A stretch of DNA of 12,375 nucleotides from an uncultured Collinsella sp. (GTDB lineage: Bacteria; Actinomycetota; Coriobacteriia; Coriobacteriales; Coriobacteriaceae): the NCBI GenBank assembly GCA_900759045.1, contig CAAETU010000075.1:1-12375 (forward strand), given 5' to 3'. Of this stretch, positions 5,279 to 12,375 are shown piece after piece (position 1 is the first letter of the stretch; every line of letters begins with the position of its first letter). A program made the position numbers and the translations under genes. Under the pieces are notes generated by a model that saw only the letters and a program-made list of their open reading frames with translations, was not told where the DNA came from and did no database searches.

Positions 5279-7036
5279 ATGAACGAGATCAAGTGCCCGC
5301 ATTGTGGCGAAGTTTTTAAGGTCGATGCGTCTGGCTATGCGGACATCGTCAAGCAAGTGCGCAATGCCGAGTTTTCGCGCGACCTGGATGAGCGTGTGAA
5401 GGCAGTCCAGCGCGAGGGCGAGCAGGCGCTGGAGCTTGAGCGCTCGCGTTCGACGGCTGCCTTGCAAAAGGCAGAGTCTCAGCGCAACGCTCAACTTGTC
5501 GAGCAGAAGAACGCCGCGGAGCAGAAGCTGGCACAAGAGGTTGCCAAACGCGACGCTGAGCTTGCCGAGCTGCGCGCCAAGCTCGAGGGCGCTGCCACAG
5601 AGCGCGAGAGCGCAAGTCAGCGCGCGGCGGTTGAGGCCCGTGCCGATGCTCAAAAGGAAAACGCCGAGCTTCAGCGAGAAATCGACAATTTGCGTGCGCA
5701 GCTGGAGCGCAAAGATGACGAAGCCAAGCTCGTCGAGTCGGTGACGCGCAATGCTGCTCAAAACGATTTGGCTGCACGTGATGCTCAGATTGCCGAGCTG
5801 CAGGCCAGGCTTGCCGCGGCGGACAAGGCCCAGGAGATGGCGCTTGCCGCCGCCGCGGCCGAGTCGCAGCGTGAGCTTGATACCGCTCGCAGCGAGGCCG
5901 AGCGCGCGCTTGCTGACTACCGCGCGACGGTACAGGAGAAGTTTTCCGCCGCAAAGGCACAATCTGAGCAAGAGGCCGAGGGTCTGCGTGCCCAGTTGCG
6001 CGAGCAGGAACTGATGGCAAAAATGAACCTGTCGGAGGCGGTCGCCGCGGCGGAGCGAGAGCGCGATGAGGCACGTGCCAAGCTGACGAGCGAGCTGGCG
6101 GTGCGCGATTCTCGCGAGGAACAGGCCAAGGCGGCACACGAGCTCGAGCTTGCGCAGGCCAAGCGTGCGAGCGATGACCTGATTCGCTACAAGGATGAAG
6201 AGATTGAGCGCCTTAAGGACATGAAGGTCCGCCTGTCCACCAAGATGGTGGGCGAGTCGCTCGAGCAGCACTGCGAGACCGAGTTCAACCGTCTGCGCAT
6301 GACGGCATTTCCTAACGCGTACTTCGAGAAGGATAACGATGCGTCCGAGGGTACCAAGGGCGACTTTATCTTCCGCGAGTGCGACGCAAGCGGCAACGAG
6401 GTCATTTCGATTATGTTCGAGATGAAAAACGAGAACGACGAGACCGCGACCAAGCATAAAAACGAGGACTTCTTTAAGAAGCTCGACCACGATCGTCGCC
6501 AGAAAGGCTGTGAGTATGCAGTGCTCTGCACGCTGCTCGAGCCCGAGAGCGAGCTTTACAATGCCGGCATCGTGGACGTGAGCTATCGCTACGAGAAGAT
6601 GTACGTGATCCGTCCGCAGTTTTTCATTCCCATGATCACGCTTCTGCGCAACGCCGCCATGGGTTCGCTGCGCTATAAGCAGGAGCTGGCGGAGTACAAG
6701 CAGCAGAACATCGACGTCACGAACTTCGAAGCCAAGATGGAAAAGTTCAAGAACGATTTCGGCCGCAACTACGAGATCGCGAGCCGCAAGTTCCAAACGG
6801 CAATCGATGAGATTGACAAGACGATTAGCCATCTGCAGAAAACCAAGGAGGCGTTGCTGTCCTCCGAGAACAATCTGCGCCTAGCCAACAAGAAGGCCGA
6901 CGATCTTACTATTCGCAAGCTCACCTGGGGCAACAAGACCATGAAGGCGGCGTTTGACGAGGCACGCGGGGCTGCGCCAGAGACAAACGATGAGCCCGCC
7001 GAGGCGGATTCGTATGAGGTCGAGGATGCCGAGTAA
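5279..7036 (+). CDS. DUF2130 (COG4487) coiled-coil protein with possible nuclease fold
   Basis: This 585-aa protein begins with a small zinc-ribbon-like piece (C6-P-H-C9, only one knuckle seen). It continues with a very long Ala/Glu/Arg-rich coiled coil (about residues 25-320) and ends with the conserved DUF2130 domain (about 325-540) and an acidic tail. The conserved domain contains KGDF (D362), IMFEMK (E381, K383) and RRQKGCEYAVL (Q408). That D...ExK...Q order is what PD-(D/E)XK nucleases show, so a nucleic-acid-cleaving role is possible but unproven. Proteins of this family are usually annotated as uncharacterised. ATG 5279 has GAGGAG five bases upstream. No signal peptide or membrane segment is seen. 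The gene is monocistronic by its surroundings, lying between a terminator at 5187-5220 and a bidirectional hairpin at 7056-7093. Confidence 0.85.
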   Translation: MNEIKCPHCGEVFKVDASGYADIVKQVRNAEFSRDLDERVKAVQREGEQALELERSRSTAALQKAESQRNAQLVEQKNAAEQKLAQEVAKRDAELAELRAKLEGAATERESASQRAAVEARADAQKENAELQREIDNLRAQLERKDDEAKLVESVTRNAAQNDLAARDAQIAELQARLAAADKAQEMALAAAAAESQRELDTARSEAERALADYRATVQEKFSAAKAQSEQEAEGLRAQLREQELMAKMNLSEAVAAAERERDEARAKLTSELAVRDSREEQAKAAHELELAQAKRASDDLIRYKDEEIERLKDMKVRLSTKMVGESLEQHCETEFNRLRMTAFPNAYFEKDNDASEGTKGDFIFRECDASGNEVISIMFEMKNENDETATKHKNEDFFKKLDHDRRQKGCEYAVLCTLLEPESELYNAGIVDVSYRYEKMYVIRPQFFIPMITLLRNAAMGSLRYKQELAEYKQQNIDVTNFEAKMEKFKNDFGRNYEIASRKFQTAIDEIDKTISHLQKTKEALLSSENNLRLANKKADDLTIRKLTWGNKTMKAAFDEARGAAPETNDEPAEADSYEVEDAE

Positions 7037-7055
7037 GGCATAGCGTATAGTGCAA

Positions 7056-7093
7056 AAGCGGGGCCGCTGGCAATATTGCCAACGGCCCCGTTT
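7056..7093. terminator. Bidirectional terminator between converging genes
   Basis: CGGGGCCGCTGGCAA (7059-7073) pairs with TTGCCAACGGCCCCG (7076-7090) with one mismatch, extended outwards by a G-T and two A-T pairs. The right side runs into GTTTCGTT and the left reads as CGCTTTTGC on the minus strand. It lies 19 bases after the DUF2130 stop and 17 bases from the helicase stop, so it can serve both. Confidence 0.8.
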
Positions 7094-7110
7094 CGTTCCA
7101 GTATGTTCGG

Positions 7111-9792
7111 CTAGTTATCGAGCAGGTCCTCGATAAAGCCGACGCGGTAGTTTTTGAAGATGACCTCGCCGCCGTCTTGCGTGGCGTCCAGATCGACATC
7201 GCCCATGATGCCAAAATCGTGGTCGCCGTCCTCGTCGGCAAAGATCTGGTGCACGTGCCATACGTGCGCGGTCTTCTCATCGGACTCATCGATGGAAAAC
7301 ATCGCGGCACTGCGGGCATCTCCGTCGGTGAGGATTTCCTCGTGCTGCTCGTGGTAGGCATCGAGCGCCTTTTGCCAGCGGATCTCGCTCATGCCCCAGT
7401 CGTCATCGAGCTCGCCCAGGTCGCGAACGTGCTCGCGAGCGGCAAGGGTCACGCGGCGGAAGAGCGCGTTGCGAACCAACAGCGTGCAGCCGCGGCGGTC
7501 CGCTACGACCTCGTCGATGCCCTGTGGCGGCGCGGCGTCGAGGGCTGCCGGGTTGCCGGCGTTCTCCCACTCGTCCACCAGGCTCGAGTCCACCGAGCGC
7601 ACCACAAAGCCCAGCCACGAGATAATGTCGCGCAGGCGCTCGTCGCGTTTCTCGATGGGTACGGTGCGGTCGAGCGAACGGTAGGCCTCTGCCAGGTAGC
7701 GCAGCAAAATGCCCTCGGAGCGGGCGATGCCGAGCTTTTGAATGTAACCCTTAAAGTCGCTCGCGCTTTCCAGCATATCGCGCAGGACGCTCTTGGGAGA
7801 GAGCTGGTAGTCGTTGGCCCAGGGCACTTCCTGGCAGTACTTGTCAAAGGCGGCATCGAGCAAGTCCTCGAGCGGCTTTTCGTAGGTGACATCCTGGATG
7901 CGCTCCAGGCGTTCCTCATACTCGATGCCGTCGGCCTTCATTTCGGCCATCGCGCGGTCGCGCGCGGCGCGCTCCTGTGCGCGCAATACCTGCTTGGGGT
8001 CCTCGAGCGTAGCCTCGACCATCGAGATGAGGTCCATGGTATAGGTCTCACTCTCGGGGTCGAGCAGCTCCAGCGCGGCAAGCAAAAACGGCGAGAGCGG
8101 CTGATCGAGCGCAAAGTCCTCGGGCAGATCGACCGTCAGTGCATAGTCGATGTCTGGTGCGGCGTCAGTCGGGGCGTCGGGTGCGGGCGGCACCTCGGTG
8201 CGAACGACGACGCCGGAATCGATGAGCGTGGCGAAGATTTCGTCGGCACGAACCTCGAGCTTTGCCTTTTCCTCGGGGGTCTGCAGGCTTGTCTCGATGA
8301 GGTCGTGTACGCGGGCACGGGCGTCGCCGCCCTGCTCGACCACGCTAATCACCATGGAGTGCGTGATGCGCAGGCGCGGCTTGAGCGTTTCGGGCTGCGT
8401 CTCGATCAGGCGCTCAAAGGTCTGCTTGTTCCAGGTGACAAAGCCCTCGGGGGCCTTCTTCTTTTTAATCTTGCGGAGCTTCTTGGGGTCGTCGCCCGCC
8501 TTGGCCATGAGCTTGGCGTTCTCGATCTCGTGCTCCGGGGCCTCGGCGATGACCATGCCCTCGGTGTCAAAGCCTGAGCGGCCGGCGCGACCGGCAATCT
8601 GATGGAACTCGCGGGCGCGCAGACGACGCATCTTGTAGCCATCGAACTTGGTGAGCGCGGTGAGCACCACGGTGTGGATGGGTACGTTGATGCCGACGCC
8701 GAGCGTATCGGTGCCGCAGATGACGGGCAGCAGGCCCTGCTGCGCCAAGCGCTCGACCAGCAGACGATAGCGCGGCAACATGCCAGCATGGTGCACGCCG
8801 ACGCCGCAGCCGAGCAGGCGCTTGAGAATCTTGCCAAAAGCCGTGGAGAAGCTCGTGCCTTTGGCGGCTTCCTTAATAGCCTCGCGCTGCTCCTTGCTGG
8901 CAATGCCAAAGTTGGCGAGGGATTGCGCCGTCGCAAGGGCGGCATCCTGGCTAAAGTGCACGATGTAGAGTGGGGCCTCGCCGCGACGCATCGCGAGCTC
9001 GACCGTGCCCTCGAGCGAGGTCGTCACGTAGTCGTAGCTCAGCGGTACGGGGCGTGGGGCATCGATGACCAAGTCGCAGGTGGCGCCGGTGTGTTCCTCG
9101 AGTGAGGCGGCGATCGCGGTGACATCGCCGAGCGTGGCGCTCATGAGCATGAATTGCGTGTGGGGCAGGGTGAGCAGCGGCACCTGCCAGGCCCAACCGC
9201 GGTCGGGGTCGGCAAAGTAGTGGAACTCGTCCATGGCCACGCAGCCCACGTCGGCATCTCCGCCCTCGCGCAGTGCGTCGTTGGCAAGGATCTCTGCCGT
9301 GCAGCAGATGACGGGCGCCTTGGTGTTGATATGCGTGTCGCCGGTGATCATACCGACGTTATCGCGGCCGAGCACCTGCACAAGGTCGAAGAACTTTTCG
9401 CTGACCAGGGCCTTGATGGGGGCCGTGTAATAACAACGCTTACCCTGCGCCATGCCCATAAAGAGCATACCCAGCGCGACGAGCGATTTACCCGATCCGG
9501 TCGGTGTGCCTAAGATGACGTGATCGCCGGCTGCCAGGTCCATGAGGGCCTCTTCTTGGTGATCCCACAGTTCAATACCGCGATCGCTCGTCCATTCAAA
9601 GAAACGCTCGAAGGCCTGGTCGGGCGTGAGCCATGGCTCGGGCTCACTGCCATCCTCGGGCTCCCACCAGGTGGGGGAGAGCGCGCCGAGCGAGCCAAAC
9701 TCGGCTTCGGTTCCCGTGCCGCCCGAGAATGAGCTGGCGGCGCCGGCGCCGGAGACGGTGCTGGCGGCGGTATCTGTCGTGGTCTGTGCCAT
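7111..9792 (-). CDS. Ski2-like DExH-box RNA helicase with DUF3516-type C-terminus
   Basis: This is an 893-aa superfamily 2 helicase. Residues 1-55 are a low-complexity Ala/Ser/Thr/Gly stretch. Domain 1 has Walker A GTPTGSGKS (95-103), DEFH (188-191) and SAT (218-220). Domain 2 has VGVHHAGMLP (331-340), TDTLGVGINVP (361-371) and QIAGRAGRSGFD (398-409). The remaining ~460 residues are the long C-terminal region annotated as DUF3516 in actinobacterial homologues. ATPase motifs are intact, so it should unwind RNA or RNA-DNA duplexes in the cytoplasm; Ski2/Mtr4/Dob1 relatives feed RNA to decay machines. The start codon at 9792 has only a weak GAGAAAG ribosome-binding site, and the non-conserved N-terminus makes the exact start uncertain. 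It follows trmB on the same strand after 98 bases, possibly in one transcript. Confidence 0.92.
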   Translation of the reverse strand: MAQTTTDTAASTVSGAGAASSFSGGTGTEAEFGSLGALSPTWWEPEDGSEPEPWLTPDQAFERFFEWTSDRGIELWDHQEEALMDLAAGDHVILGTPTGSGKSLVALGMLFMGMAQGKRCYYTAPIKALVSEKFFDLVQVLGRDNVGMITGDTHINTKAPVICCTAEILANDALREGGDADVGCVAMDEFHYFADPDRGWAWQVPLLTLPHTQFMLMSATLGDVTAIAASLEEHTGATCDLVIDAPRPVPLSYDYVTTSLEGTVELAMRRGEAPLYIVHFSQDAALATAQSLANFGIASKEQREAIKEAAKGTSFSTAFGKILKRLLGCGVGVHHAGMLPRYRLLVERLAQQGLLPVICGTDTLGVGINVPIHTVVLTALTKFDGYKMRRLRAREFHQIAGRAGRSGFDTEGMVIAEAPEHEIENAKLMAKAGDDPKKLRKIKKKKAPEGFVTWNKQTFERLIETQPETLKPRLRITHSMVISVVEQGGDARARVHDLIETSLQTPEEKAKLEVRADEIFATLIDSGVVVRTEVPPAPDAPTDAAPDIDYALTVDLPEDFALDQPLSPFLLAALELLDPESETYTMDLISMVEATLEDPKQVLRAQERAARDRAMAEMKADGIEYEERLERIQDVTYEKPLEDLLDAAFDKYCQEVPWANDYQLSPKSVLRDMLESASDFKGYIQKLGIARSEGILLRYLAEAYRSLDRTVPIEKRDERLRDIISWLGFVVRSVDSSLVDEWENAGNPAALDAAPPQGIDEVVADRRGCTLLVRNALFRRVTLAAREHVRDLGELDDDWGMSEIRWQKALDAYHEQHEEILTDGDARSAAMFSIDESDEKTAHVWHVHQIFADEDGDHDFGIMGDVDLDATQDGGEVIFKNYRVGFIEDLLDN

Positions 9793-9890
9793 GTGTTTGC
9801 TTTCTCTCGCGATTGTCCGCCAACTATTATGGCGTAGCGGCGGCGCGGAGCGGCAGCGCGCGAGAAAATGCAGGAAATGGGCGTGCGGTG

Positions 9891-10730
9891 CTAGCGTTCC
9901 TGAGGCAGGCGCTTCTTGCCTTTCCGGGCACGGTTTCTAAAGTTCTCGACGGCCTCTTCCATGCCCAGGGGTACATAGGTGAGCTCATCGAGGTTATCGG
10001 GCAGGTAGCAGGCAAGGCTTTGCTCCTGCATGCGGCCCGCCGTGAGCTGTTCGTCGGTTGGCTGCGCACCGGGTGTGGCGCAAATGCCATAGACGACGGC
10101 GCCCATCTCGCGCGTGCGGCATTCATATTCGGTCTCGGGATGCTCGGGATGGTCGCGGCGAACGTCGTCGCTTACCCAAAGTGTGTCGTAGCCTGCCGCG
10201 GCAAACTGCCCCAGGGCGTAGTCGCGCAGTGGCTTGCTGTCGGTTCGCAGCGTGACGGTGGCGCCGGCTGCAAAGAGCGGGCGGTAGATCATCAGATGGT
10301 CGACATGGACGAGTCGTTTTTTGGCGTACTTGGCCTTGGGCTGCGGCGTGGGAAAGTTAATGGTGATGGCATCGAGCTCGCCTGCGGCAAATAGCTGCGG
10401 CAGCGATGCGGCGCCTCGGGGCAGAACGAGTGCGTTGGTCAGTTCCTGCTCGCAGATTTTCTGTGCGGCATAGGCGATGCAGATGGGCTCCTGGTCCATG
10501 CCGATAAAGAGGGTGTTTGGCTCGTGGGCCGCGCGCTCTACAAGGTACGTTCCCTTGCCACAACCAAGGTCCAGGTGAAGGTGTTCGAAGGGCTTGCTGC
10601 CAACTGGCGCACAGGCCTCGCGCCAATCTCCGGCATAGGCCTCGGGGTTCGTCTCAATTGCATCGGCGTAGCGCTCCAGGCGCTCCTCGAGCACAAAGTT
10701 CTTAGGCGTGCGAACGTGGACGGCTCCCAT
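9891..10730 (-). CDS. trmB: TrmB-type tRNA (guanine46-N7)-methyltransferase
   Basis: This 279-aa Rossmann methyltransferase would use SAM to make m7G46 in the variable loop of tRNA. Motif I is LDLGCGKG (53-60), an acidic residue follows in GMDQE (77-81), the family signature is NFPTPQPKAKYAKKRLVH (125-142), and TEYE near residue 205 matches the C-terminal TxxE. In most TrmB proteins the signature reads FPDPWPKxxHxKRR. Here the Asp is Thr128 and the Trp is Gln130, so activity or specificity could differ. It is longer than usual (about 210-240 aa), mainly through an N-terminal stretch and a basic C-terminal tail (RNRARKGKKRLPQER). The ATG at 10730 has AAGGAG four bases upstream. It lies between another methyltransferase and an RNA helicase on the same strand. 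Confidence 0.85.
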   Translation of the reverse strand: MGAVHVRTPKNFVLEERLERYADAIETNPEAYAGDWREACAPVGSKPFEHLHLDLGCGKGTYLVERAAHEPNTLFIGMDQEPICIAYAAQKICEQELTNALVLPRGAASLPQLFAAGELDAITINFPTPQPKAKYAKKRLVHVDHLMIYRPLFAAGATVTLRTDSKPLRDYALGQFAAAGYDTLWVSDDVRRDHPEHPETEYECRTREMGAVVYGICATPGAQPTDEQLTAGRMQEQSLACYLPDNLDELTYVPLGMEEAVENFRNRARKGKKRLPQER

Positions 10731-10752
10731 GAGGCTCCTTGGTCATAAGTAT

Positions 10753-10774
10753 GGAACGTATAGCTGCGCGTTCC
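10753..10774. promoter_or_regulatory. Inverted repeat in the trmB leader/promoter region
   Basis: GGAACG (10753-10758) and CGTTCC (10769-10774) form a perfect 6-10-6 dyad upstream of trmB. On the minus strand TTGACG lies just upstream of it, and TATACG and CATACT follow at 11 and 20 nt, neither at ideal promoter spacing. It could be an operator or a leader hairpin. Confidence 0.3.
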
Positions 10775-10796
10775 GTCAATGGGTTGAAAAGGGGGT

Positions 10797-10811
10797 GGGC
10801 ATAGTTTGCCC
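10797..10811 (-). terminator. Weak hairpin between the methyltransferase gene and trmB
   Basis: GGGCA/TGCCC with a 5-nt loop (10797-10811), read on the minus strand, lies about 38 nt after the methyltransferase stop and is followed by ACCCCCTTTTC. The stem is 5 bp and the U-tract is short and delayed, so read-through into trmB is likely. Confidence 0.35.
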
Positions 10812-10849
10812 GAAAGACGCGGTGCGGCTCGACGGCGAGTCGTCGGTGC

Positions 10850-11722
10850 CTACAGACGCTTGAGAATCACATAGCGGTTGAGATCGCCGCTGCGACCGTC
10901 GGCATGGAAGCGCTCGAGCTCGCGCACGGGGACCTCGCCACTCTTGTAGAACGTACGGACGCCGCGCACCAGGTCGGTGATCTGCTGATCGTCAAAGTGG
11001 TGGCAATAGCGGTAGGCGTGGCGGTCGTTTTGCCAGCCGATGAGGTGGTCGCCGGCTTCAAACTGCGCGGAATCGTAACCCTCAAACGGCGGGGTGAGCT
11101 CGGCGCGGGCCTCGGCGCGAACGGCCTTGCGCGCCATGCGCTCGTCATTCATAAACTCCCAAAAGCTGATGGCGATGATGCCGCCCGGGCGCGTCTGGCG
11201 CACCAGGGCGTCGAGCACGCGTACGCGGTACTCGCACGACGGCACGTGGTGCATAAAACCAAAGCAGACCGAGATGTCGGCGAGCGGTGCGTCGAAAAGC
11301 ACATCGGGCGTCTCGGCGGGGTTGAGCTTCATGAGGGCATCGAGCACGTCGAGTTCCTGGAAGTGCAGGTTGGGAATGCGCAGGGCGTGACCGCGCGCAT
11401 CGATAGCCAAATCCTGGCACGAGTCGACGCCATAGAACTCAAACGGGCAGCTGGCATCTGCTGAGGGGTTTGCGCCGTCGACGCCCTTGGCGGCAAGTGC
11501 GCCGCCGGCAGCAAAGTTCTCGAATCGCATATTGCCGCAGGCAAGATCGAAGACGCGGACGGGATGCTCGATCGTGGCGACGTCGAGCTGCCCGAGCGCG
11601 ATGTCCATGGTGTGCACCCAGCCGGGCCACGGGGCCTGCCGCGTATCGGAAAAGGAGGCGGAGTGTTCGCGATAGAACGTGTTGTTGAGCTGGATGAGCG
11701 ATGAGGCGAAATCGCGGTTCAC
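10850..11722 (-). CDS. Class I SAM-dependent methyltransferase with Trm9-like N-terminal motif
   Basis: This 290-aa methyltransferase has motif I VFDLACGNMRF (57-67), an acidic-loop strand EFYGVDS, a motif IV-like segment ADISVCFGFMHHV and a post-motif segment RPGGIIAISFWEF. Before the Rossmann core it has NNTFYREHSASFSDTRQ then APWPGW (14-35). This resembles the signature of Trm9/ALKBH8 tRNA wobble-uridine methyltransferases (Y-x-x-I-A-x-x-F-S-x-T-R-x-x-x-W-P). A tRNA target is therefore possible but unproven. The frame runs back to a TTG at 11857, but neither that codon nor ATG 11845 or 11770 has a Shine-Dalgarno. GTG 11722 has GGAGGGAG upstream, begins just before the conserved motif, and lies downstream of a predicted promoter, so I place the start there. 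trmB follows on the same strand after 119 bases. Confidence 0.85.
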   Translation of the reverse strand: MNRDFASSLIQLNNTFYREHSASFSDTRQAPWPGWVHTMDIALGQLDVATIEHPVRVFDLACGNMRFENFAAGGALAAKGVDGANPSADASCPFEFYGVDSCQDLAIDARGHALRIPNLHFQELDVLDALMKLNPAETPDVLFDAPLADISVCFGFMHHVPSCEYRVRVLDALVRQTRPGGIIAISFWEFMNDERMARKAVRAEARAELTPPFEGYDSAQFEAGDHLIGWQNDRHAYRYCHHFDDQQITDLVRGVRTFYKSGEVPVRELERFHADGRSGDLNRYVILKRL

Positions 11723-11768
11723 GGCGCGGAACTCCCTCCGTTGGCGGTGCGGAATAAACAGTACGACC

Positions 11769-11798
11769 ATACTACCGTTAACGCCGCAACGGGGACAA
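11769..11798 (-). promoter_or_regulatory. Candidate promoter of the methyltransferase gene
   Basis: On the minus strand, TTGTCC (complement of 11793-11798) and TAGTAT (complement of 11769-11774) are separated by 18 nt. Transcription would begin about 40 nt before the GTG at 11722, which excludes the upstream in-frame TTG and ATG codons (11857, 11845). Confidence 0.45.
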
Positions 11799-11989
11799 CC
11801 GAGCCGTGGGTCATTGCTTTGTTTGGACACATTTCCGCAGCTCATATGTGCCCGCAACCGCCGGTTGTCAAAAATCTCACTAGAATAGGTGGCATGCTTT
11901 TGGCGGTGGCGGATAGATTTTTAACTGTGCAAGGCGCCTTAAGAACAAAAACGGTCCGGCGGCACGGCTGGCATCACATAGGAGGAACC

Positions 11990-12375
11990 ATGAATGTAGA
12001 AACTGCGCAGCGGCTCGCCGACCTTCGTCGCAGCAAGGGTTTTAGCCAAGAAGGGCTGGCGCGAAAGCTGGGGCTGTCGCGCCAGGCGGTCAGTAAATGG
12101 GAGCGCGCGGAGAGCTCGCCCGATACCGAGAACCTGATCTCGCTCGCCAAACTTTATGGCGTGAGCCTGGACGAGCTGCTCAATCCGAGCGACGAGATCG
12201 AGGACGATATCGAGTTTGAGAACGAGGACCGCGCCCGCCAGCGCGAGGCCGAGGCGGCAGAGCGTGCTCGCACCCATGAGGCGGCGGCGCGCGCTACCGA
12301 GGCGGCAACGCAGGCGAGTGATGCTGCGGCCAAGGCGGCGCAAGCGGCAAGCTGGAGTGCGCAGGCTGCCAATGC
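11990..12375 (+). CDS. XRE-family helix-turn-helix regulator (partial, runs off window)
   Basis: The visible 128 residues begin with a Cro/C1-type DNA-binding domain (about 7-61). SQEGLARKLGLSRQAVSKWE is the helix-turn-helix, followed by SPDTENLISLAKLYGVSLDELL. After an acidic linker (DEIEDDIEFENED) comes an Ala/Glu/Arg-rich stretch to the window edge, predicted helical. Regulators of this design often end in transmembrane segments, which would lie beyond the window. Start ATG 11990 has a strong AGGAGG five bases upstream. It is divergent from the methyltransferase gene across 267 bases. On the plus side that gap holds a TAGAAT hexamer (11881-11886) without a proper -35, and a 10-bp palindrome AAGGCGCCTT (11931-11940). 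The targets are unknown; self-regulation is common in the family. Confidence 0.88.
   Translation, partial: MNVETAQRLADLRRSKGFSQEGLARKLGLSRQAVSKWERAESSPDTENLISLAKLYGVSLDELLNPSDEIEDDIEFENEDRARQREAEAAERARTHEAAARATEAATQASDAAAKAAQAASWSAQAAN

Noticed and set aside
4004..6832. 942-codon open frame on the minus strand
   Set aside because: It lies antisense to the HIRAN, small-protein, phosphoesterase and DUF2130 genes, spans their intergenic terminator and repeat, and its translation is Leu/Arg/His-rich without any recognisable domain. It is a by-product of GC-rich codon use on the coding strand.
7177..8577. 466-codon plus-strand open frame inside the helicase gene
   Set aside because: It is antisense to a helicase with all motifs intact, has no ribosome-binding site and shows no family features.
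11865..11886. TTGTCA ... TAGAAT as promoter of the XRE regulator
   Set aside because: The two hexamers are only 10 nt apart, too close for a sigma-70 promoter. TAGAAT is mentioned only as a possible -10.
11939..12343. 134-codon minus-strand frame opposite the XRE regulator
   Set aside because: The plus strand encodes a clear helix-turn-helix domain with a strong ribosome-binding site. The minus frame is a Leu/Arg/Ala-rich shadow.

Overview
The window reads as ordinary chromosome of a GC-rich Coriobacteriia-type actinobacterium, most likely Collinsella or a close relative. This is a judgement from codon and base use, the Ski2-like helicase with a DUF3516-type C-terminus, the reverse-type rubrerythrin, the separate iron-ADH/ALDH pair, and a GGGGACAGGCACC hairpin repeat. 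No 16S gene or other formal marker is present, so the genus is an inference.

Layout. Bases 1-93 are the right end of an IS3-family element: the last 17 transposase codons and the terminal repeat. A minus-strand reverse-type rubrerythrin (144-704) follows, with a readable promoter and a Fur/PerR-like inverted repeat upstream. Divergent from it is a two-gene plus-strand operon, an iron-dependent alcohol dehydrogenase (961-2181) and an aldehyde dehydrogenase (2190-3569), closed by a long perfect hairpin. Bases 3615-3991 hold no large gene, but they contain a 27-codon membrane peptide whose ribosome-binding site sits in a hairpin. On the opposite strand there is a promoter-like signal and a strand-specific terminator. 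Together they look like a type I toxin-antitoxin locus, the least ordinary part of the window.

A plus-strand run follows: a stand-alone HIRAN protein (3992-4318), a 59-aa charged protein (4337-4516), a small metallophosphoesterase (4583-5128), a palindromic repeat plus terminator (5147-5220), and a DUF2130/COG4487 coiled-coil protein (5279-7036) whose C-terminal domain carries a D...ExK...Q pattern like PD-(D/E)XK nucleases. A hairpin at 7056-7093 separates this run from converging minus-strand genes.

The minus-strand genes, in order of transcription, are a SAM methyltransferase with a Trm9-like N-terminal motif (start revised to GTG at 11722), a TrmB-type tRNA m7G methyltransferase with an altered FPDPWPK motif, and the Ski2-like helicase. 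They suggest an RNA modification/processing neighbourhood. The window ends inside a plus-strand XRE-family regulator (from 11990). No tRNA, rRNA or CRISPR array was seen. All intergenic gaps are below 300 bases once the small gene at 3673 is counted.
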